A stretch of DNA of 9,234 nucleotides from contig NHFJ01000003.1 of assembly GCA_002172545.1 (NCBI GenBank), positions 1-9,234 of the forward strand. Reading direction: 5' to 3'. Origin of the DNA: Fidelibacterota bacterium TMED108. Its GTDB lineage: Bacteria; Fidelibacterota; Marinisomatia; Marinisomatales; TCS55. The translations under genes were made by a program, and so were the position numbers. How positions within the stretch are numbered: the stretch's first letter is position 1; each line of letters starts with the position of its first letter. This document shows, piece by piece, positions 6,190 to 9,234 of the stretch. Under the pieces are notes generated by a model. That model was not told the DNA's origin and did not search any database. It saw only the letters and a program-made list of their open reading frames with translations.

Positions 6190-7164
6190 ATGAAGACAAA
6201 TAGAAATCAATTAAAGGAAATAAGTAAGGTCATAGAGTTAGATGATAATTCTTGTTTAGTAGATTTATATGGCGAGCATGATGAAAACCTTTCTAAGCTA
6301 GAGAATAACTTTGGTATACATATTTCATATAGAGGTAATATATTAGAATTTAGGGGGGAATCTGAGCCCTGCCTTCATGCAAGTCAATTAGTCTTAAAAA
6401 TCTATAAAAAACTGTTAAAGGGAGAAAGAATTAATTCAGAAATGTTTGATAATTTTTCTAAGAAGGATGTTCTTGCAAGCGCCGATAGACTAAATACAGT
6501 TTTAATTAAAACAAAAAAAAAGAATATTTATGCTAGATCCTCTAACCAGACTAAATTTGTTGAATTAATAAAATCCAAAGATTTAGTTTTTGGAGTTGGG
6601 CCTGCTGGAACTGGTAAGACTTATCTCGCAGTTGCTTGTGCCGTAGAGTCGCTTCTTAAAAAAGATATTAATAAAATAATTTTATCTAGACCTGCGGTTG
6701 AGGCAGGTGAAAGATTGGGATTCCTTCCTGGCGATTTGAAGGAAAAAATTGATCCTTATTTGAGACCTTTATATGATGCTATGAATGACCTGATACCAGA
6801 AAAAACTCTTGAGAGATATATTGAGAATAATACAATTGAGATTGCTCCTTTGGCCTTTATGAGGGGAAGAACCCTTGAAAACGCTTTTATTATTTTAGAT
6901 GAAGCTCAAAATACTTCTTCAATGCAAATGAAGATGTTTTTAACAAGGCTTGGAAAAAATTCGAGTATGGTTGTTGTTGGCGACTCAACACAAATTGATT
7001 TACCAAGAGGCGAGAGATCTGGATTATCAGAGATTTTGGAAATTATGCCAAAGACCAATGATATTGGACAGGTTCATTTTAAAAATAAGGATATAACAAG
7101 ACATCGTCTTGTATCAAAAATCGTTAAAGCATATGAGAATAATAAAAGAGAGACAAAAAAATAG
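6190..7164 (+). CDS. PhoH-like ATPase (YbeZ type)
   Basis: A 324-residue PhoH-family protein of the YbeZ type, a P-loop ATPase related to superfamily 1 helicases. It is usually encoded next to ybeY and is thought to work with YbeY in RNA or ribosome metabolism. The first ~110 residues form the small KH-like N-terminal region found in this family (FGIHISYRGNILEFRGE). The ATPase core starts at about residue 118 and includes Walker A GPAGTGKT at 137-144, SRPAVEAGERLGFLPGDL, and Walker B FIILDEAQN with Asp237-Glu238. It ends with GDSTQIDLPRGERSGL and the RHRLVSKIV region. It starts nine bases after miaB with only a weak AAAGTG upstream, and its stop shares one base with the ybeY GTG. An A9 run at 6513-6521 falls at the end of the N-terminal region. 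The phoH-ybeY-corC-lnt order is widely conserved in proteobacteria. Confidence 0.95.
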   Translation: MKTNRNQLKEISKVIELDDNSCLVDLYGEHDENLSKLENNFGIHISYRGNILEFRGESEPCLHASQLVLKIYKKLLKGERINSEMFDNFSKKDVLASADRLNTVLIKTKKKNIYARSSNQTKFVELIKSKDLVFGVGPAGTGKTYLAVACAVESLLKKDINKIILSRPAVEAGERLGFLPGDLKEKIDPYLRPLYDAMNDLIPEKTLERYIENNTIEIAPLAFMRGRTLENAFIILDEAQNTSSMQMKMFLTRLGKNSSMVVVGDSTQIDLPRGERSGLSEILEIMPKTNDIGQVHFKNKDITRHRLVSKIVKAYENNKRETKK

Positions 7165-7634
7165 TGTCTAATATTTTAATTGATATCTCAGCCAGCAATG
7201 AATGGAATAAGGAGGAGGTTTCTTTGGTAAAGAAAATTCTATTATTTTCATTTAATTCCTTGTCGGATGAAAAGTGTATAGAGATAAGCGTTAGATTAAC
7301 TGGCGATGAAGAAATAAAGTCATTAAATAAACAATATCGAGATAAAAATATTTCTACAAATGTTTTATCCTTCCCTTCTCTAAATGACTCTATTCATCCA
7401 GAAGCGTTTGAGATATTGGGGGATATTGTAATTTCGAAAGATACAGTTTTAAAGGAAGCTCAAAATTCCAATAAGAGTTTCGAACAACATTTATCACATC
7501 TTGGTATTCATGGGTTACTTCATTTAATGGGTTTTTCACATGAAAAAGAAAATGATGCTTTAATTATGGAGGGTATCGAGGTTAAAATTTTAAAAGAATT
7601 AGGGATACCTAATCCCTATGAAGGTGTTGTATGA
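7164..7634 (+). CDS. ybeY: Endoribonuclease YbeY (rRNA maturation factor)
   Basis: YbeY is a single-strand-specific zinc metallo-endoribonuclease that takes part in 16S rRNA 3'-end maturation and 70S ribosome quality control. At 156 residues it has the usual length. The UPF0054 signature is intact: HGLLHLMGFSH at residues 116-126 gives the three zinc-binding histidines His116, His120 and His126 (HxxxHxxxxxH). LNKQYRDKNISTNVLSFP upstream is the other conserved family segment, and LGDIVIS follows it. The GTG start shares its G with the phoH TAG stop, so ybeY is probably translated by ribosomes finishing phoH; the nearest purine-rich sequence (GAGAG, 7148-7152) is 11 bases upstream and weak. The gene overlaps corC by four bases (ATGA). 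Confidence 0.96.
   Translation: MSNILIDISASNEWNKEEVSLVKKILLFSFNSLSDEKCIEISVRLTGDEEIKSLNKQYRDKNISTNVLSFPSLNDSIHPEAFEILGDIVISKDTVLKEAQNSNKSFEQHLSHLGIHGLLHLMGFSHEKENDALIMEGIEVKILKELGIPNPYEGVV
7621..7626 (+). promoter_or_regulatory. Ribosome-binding site of corC inside ybeY
   Basis: AAGGTG within the ybeY 3' end precedes the ATG at 7631 by four bases. The start overlaps the ybeY stop as ATGA, so corC can be translated both by coupling and by direct initiation. Confidence 0.5.
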
Positions 7635-8494
7635 AAATAGAATTAGAAAAAATACTTATTGAAATAAAAAATTATACGATTAACTTTTTTGGTCTCTTAT
7701 CAAAAAAAGAATCCAGTTCATTAAAATCAATTCTTGAAGATCACGTTGATCATCGAAGAGAGTTTAGTACTTCAGAAAAAAATATGTTAATTAATATTGT
7801 TGGATTTGGTGAATCTCGCGTTGAAGACTCTATGGTTCCAAGAGCAGATATTATAGCTGTAGATATTAAGACTCCTCCTGAAGAAATTATAAAGCTATTT
7901 TCTGAGTGTAATCATTCTAGGATTGCATTGTACAGATCAACCTTAGATGACCCTATAGGAATGCTTCATATTAAAGATTTTGTTGGAGCCCTATCCCAGA
8001 TGAAAATTGGTGATATTAAAATTAAAACTTTAGTTAAGGATATTCTTTTTGTACCACCCTCGATGAAGTCAAGAGAACTTCTTTTAAAGATGCAGGCATC
8101 GAGAATTCATATGGCGCTTGTTGTTGACGAGTATGGAGGAACAGATGGCTTATTAACAATTGAAAATCTTATAGAAGAAATCGTTGGAGAAATAGAAGAT
8201 GAACATTCGGGAACAGATATACAAAAGATAAATGTCTATGAGAATTTTCTAGATGTTTCTGCGCGTACAAAGATTGAAGAGGTCGAAGAGATTTTAGGGT
8301 TTTCATTGTTAGAAGAAGAGGTTGATGAGGAAATAGAAACTATTGGTGGGCTAGTATTTCTTTTGGCAGGAAGAATACCTCAAAGGGGAGAGTTAATCAC
8401 TCACCCAAAAGGATTTGAAATTGAAGTACGAGAGGTGGATCAAAGAAAAATTATAAAAGTTAGATTTAGAATAAATTCTAAGCATAATTTTTAG
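7631..8494 (+). CDS. corC: CorC/TlyC-type CBS-domain protein
   Basis: A 287-residue soluble protein of the CorC/TlyC (hemolysin C-like) family, close in length to E. coli CorC (292). It lacks the membrane DUF21 domain of the longer CNNM/CorB relatives. After a short N-terminal region comes ESRVEDSMVPRADI (starting at about residue 61), the entry to a tandem CBS domain pair (about residues 65-185). The second CBS repeat ends in the very typical VVDEYGGTDGLLTIENLIEEIVGEI. The C-terminal CorC_HlyC transporter-associated domain (about 200-285) contains the acidic EEEVDEEIETIGGLVF segment and GRIPQRGE. CorC was linked genetically to magnesium/cobalt efflux in enterobacteria; hemolysin activity should not be assumed from the TlyC name. 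Position directly after ybeY and before lnt is the conserved arrangement. Confidence 0.93.
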   Translation: MKIELEKILIEIKNYTINFFGLLSKKESSSLKSILEDHVDHRREFSTSEKNMLINIVGFGESRVEDSMVPRADIIAVDIKTPPEEIIKLFSECNHSRIALYRSTLDDPIGMLHIKDFVGALSQMKIGDIKIKTLVKDILFVPPSMKSRELLLKMQASRIHMALVVDEYGGTDGLLTIENLIEEIVGEIEDEHSGTDIQKINVYENFLDVSARTKIEEVEEILGFSLLEEEVDEEIETIGGLVFLLAGRIPQRGELITHPKGFEIEVREVDQRKIIKVRFRINSKHNF

Positions 8495-8500
8495 TCATTT

Positions 8501-8504
8501 AGGG
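8501..8504 (+). promoter_or_regulatory. Ribosome-binding site of lnt
   Basis: AGGG lies five bases before the ATG at 8510, in the 15-base gap after corC. It supports this start over any internal one; the first hydrophobic segment begins immediately after it. Confidence 0.45.
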
Positions 8505-8509
8505 TTAAT

Positions 8510-9234
8510 ATGAAATTAAATTTTTATAGTTTCTTCTTGCTTAGTTTAATTTGTTTATTTGCCGGGTCTATTTCAATTTTCTCTCAGGCACCGTTTAATT
8601 TCTTGCCCATTCTTTTTTTTAGTTTTCCTATTTTTTTTCATGTCATAAAGGGTATAGGATCAGAGAATTCTTTTTTTAAGAGGTTATTTAGGTTTATCTA
8701 TTTTGGAAGCATTTTCCTATATGGATATTTCTTCTTTGGACTCTTTTGGATCAGCTCTGCCTTTAATTACAGAGAAGAATTTGAAGGATTAAAGTTATTA
8801 AGTATCTTTGGCCTTCCCCTTCTTCTTGTTCTTTTATCAAGCCCTGGTTGGATTATCACAGCATTTTTTTGGGGGCCAAGGCTACAAAGTTGTTTTGCCA
8901 TAGCCCTAGGTGTAATAGTTGGCGAATACTCTAGAAGTATTTTGTTAACTGGTTTTCCTTGGAATTTATTTGGCCATTCATTATCCTTTGATGATAGAGC
9001 GATGCAAATCACATCAATTATTGGTGTTCATTCGGCAAGTTTCTTAGTTATATTGTCTTCCTTAACCCCAATCCTGCTTATCAATAAGAAAACTATTTTA
9101 CCTGGATTAATTACAGCTATTATTCTTCCACTTTTAATTTTTTACGGCTCCTTAAGGATACCAGATCAATTAAATTTTTCTGAAAAAAATTTTTTATTAG
9201 TTCAACCAAATATTACCCAGGACATAAAATTGGG
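8510..9234 (+). CDS. lnt: Apolipoprotein N-acyltransferase Lnt, N-terminal part (runs off the window)
   Basis: Lnt adds the third acyl chain to the N-terminal cysteine of lipoproteins at the outer face of the inner membrane. The frame is open from the ATG at 8510 to the end of the window (241 complete codons), about half of a usual ~500-residue Lnt. The visible part is the multi-span membrane domain, with roughly six to seven hydrophobic segments. It includes FSQAPFNFLPILFFSFP (about residues 24-40, the usual SxAPF motif) and TGFPWNLFGHSL, with GFPWNL at residues 148-153, a strong Lnt signature. The LLVQPNITQ segment, with QPNI at residues 232-235, marks the start of the nitrilase-like catalytic domain. 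The Glu-Lys-Cys catalytic triad lies beyond the window, so activity cannot be confirmed. Its place after corC is the conserved proteobacterial order. Confidence 0.93.
   Translation, partial: MKLNFYSFFLLSLICLFAGSISIFSQAPFNFLPILFFSFPIFFHVIKGIGSENSFFKRLFRFIYFGSIFLYGYFFFGLFWISSAFNYREEFEGLKLLSIFGLPLLLVLLSSPGWIITAFFWGPRLQSCFAIALGVIVGEYSRSILLTGFPWNLFGHSLSFDDRAMQITSIIGVHSASFLVILSSLTPILLINKKTILPGLITAIILPLLIFYGSLRIPDQLNFSEKNFLLVQPNITQDIKL

Noticed and set aside
6690..6708. Perfect 6-bp inverted repeat ACCTGC/GCAGGT with a 7-base loop inside phoH
   Set aside because: It lies within the conserved SRPAVEAGE coding segment, has no following T-tract and is not near a gene end, so it is not a terminator; the repeat is likely coincidental to codons.
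8767..9012. 81-codon open frame on the minus strand inside lnt
   Set aside because: The plus-strand frame here is a clear Lnt membrane domain with GFPWNL; the antisense frame shows no family features.
1..9234. Mobile elements, CRISPR arrays, tRNA or rRNA genes, phage or defence genes
   Set aside because: None was seen: no repeated spacer units, no terminal inverted repeats, no transposase or integrase motifs, and every stretch is filled by housekeeping coding sequence.

Overview
The window is one uninterrupted, AT-rich run (by eye roughly 30% G+C) of thirteen genes, all on the + strand. Gaps between genes are at most about 40 bases and several genes overlap. The order is murJ(end)-trpS-usp-nfu-rutE-like-tsaB-rimI-fur-miaB-phoH-ybeY-corC-lnt(start). 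This order, together with an alphaproteobacterial-type Fur that lacks CxxC and a Nfu-domain NifU protein next to a Usp, points to an alphaproteobacterium. The low G+C and tight packing suggest a streamlined free-living (for example marine SAR11-like or similar) lineage. That taxonomic guess is inference from composition and synteny.

Layout. Positions 1-608 hold the C-terminal part of the lipid II flippase MurJ, cut by the window edge. Positions 610-1623 encode tryptophanyl-tRNA synthetase. Positions 1645-3246 hold a UspA-like protein, a two-domain Nfu-type Fe-S carrier, and a RutE/HadB-type nitroreductase that starts inside the end of nfu. Positions 3250-4367 hold tsaB and rimI, which overlap by 25 bases. 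Positions 4405-6180 hold fur and miaB, which abut with no gap. Positions 6190-8494 hold the familiar phoH-ybeY-corC block, with 1-base and 4-base overlaps. Positions 8510-9234 hold the first 241 codons of lnt, cut by the window end.

How the genes relate. Much of the run concerns translation: aminoacylation (trpS), tRNA position-37 modification (tsaB for t6A, miaB for ms2i6A), ribosomal protein N-acetylation (rimI) and rRNA maturation/ribosome quality control (ybeY). A second theme is iron: Fur, an Fe-S carrier and an Fe-S enzyme (MiaB) are encoded close together. The ends of the run are envelope functions (murJ, lnt, and corC beside lnt). No rho-independent terminator or convincing internal promoter is visible, so most or all of it may be one transcription unit.

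No obviously new system is present. The most interesting local structure is at the tsaB/rimI junction. There an in-frame A-AAA-AAG slippery heptamer, two codons before the tsaB stop, lies in the right phase to produce a TsaB-RimI fusion by a -1 frameshift. It is followed at once by a strong Shine-Dalgarno-like sequence that has no well-spaced canonical start in the rimI frame.
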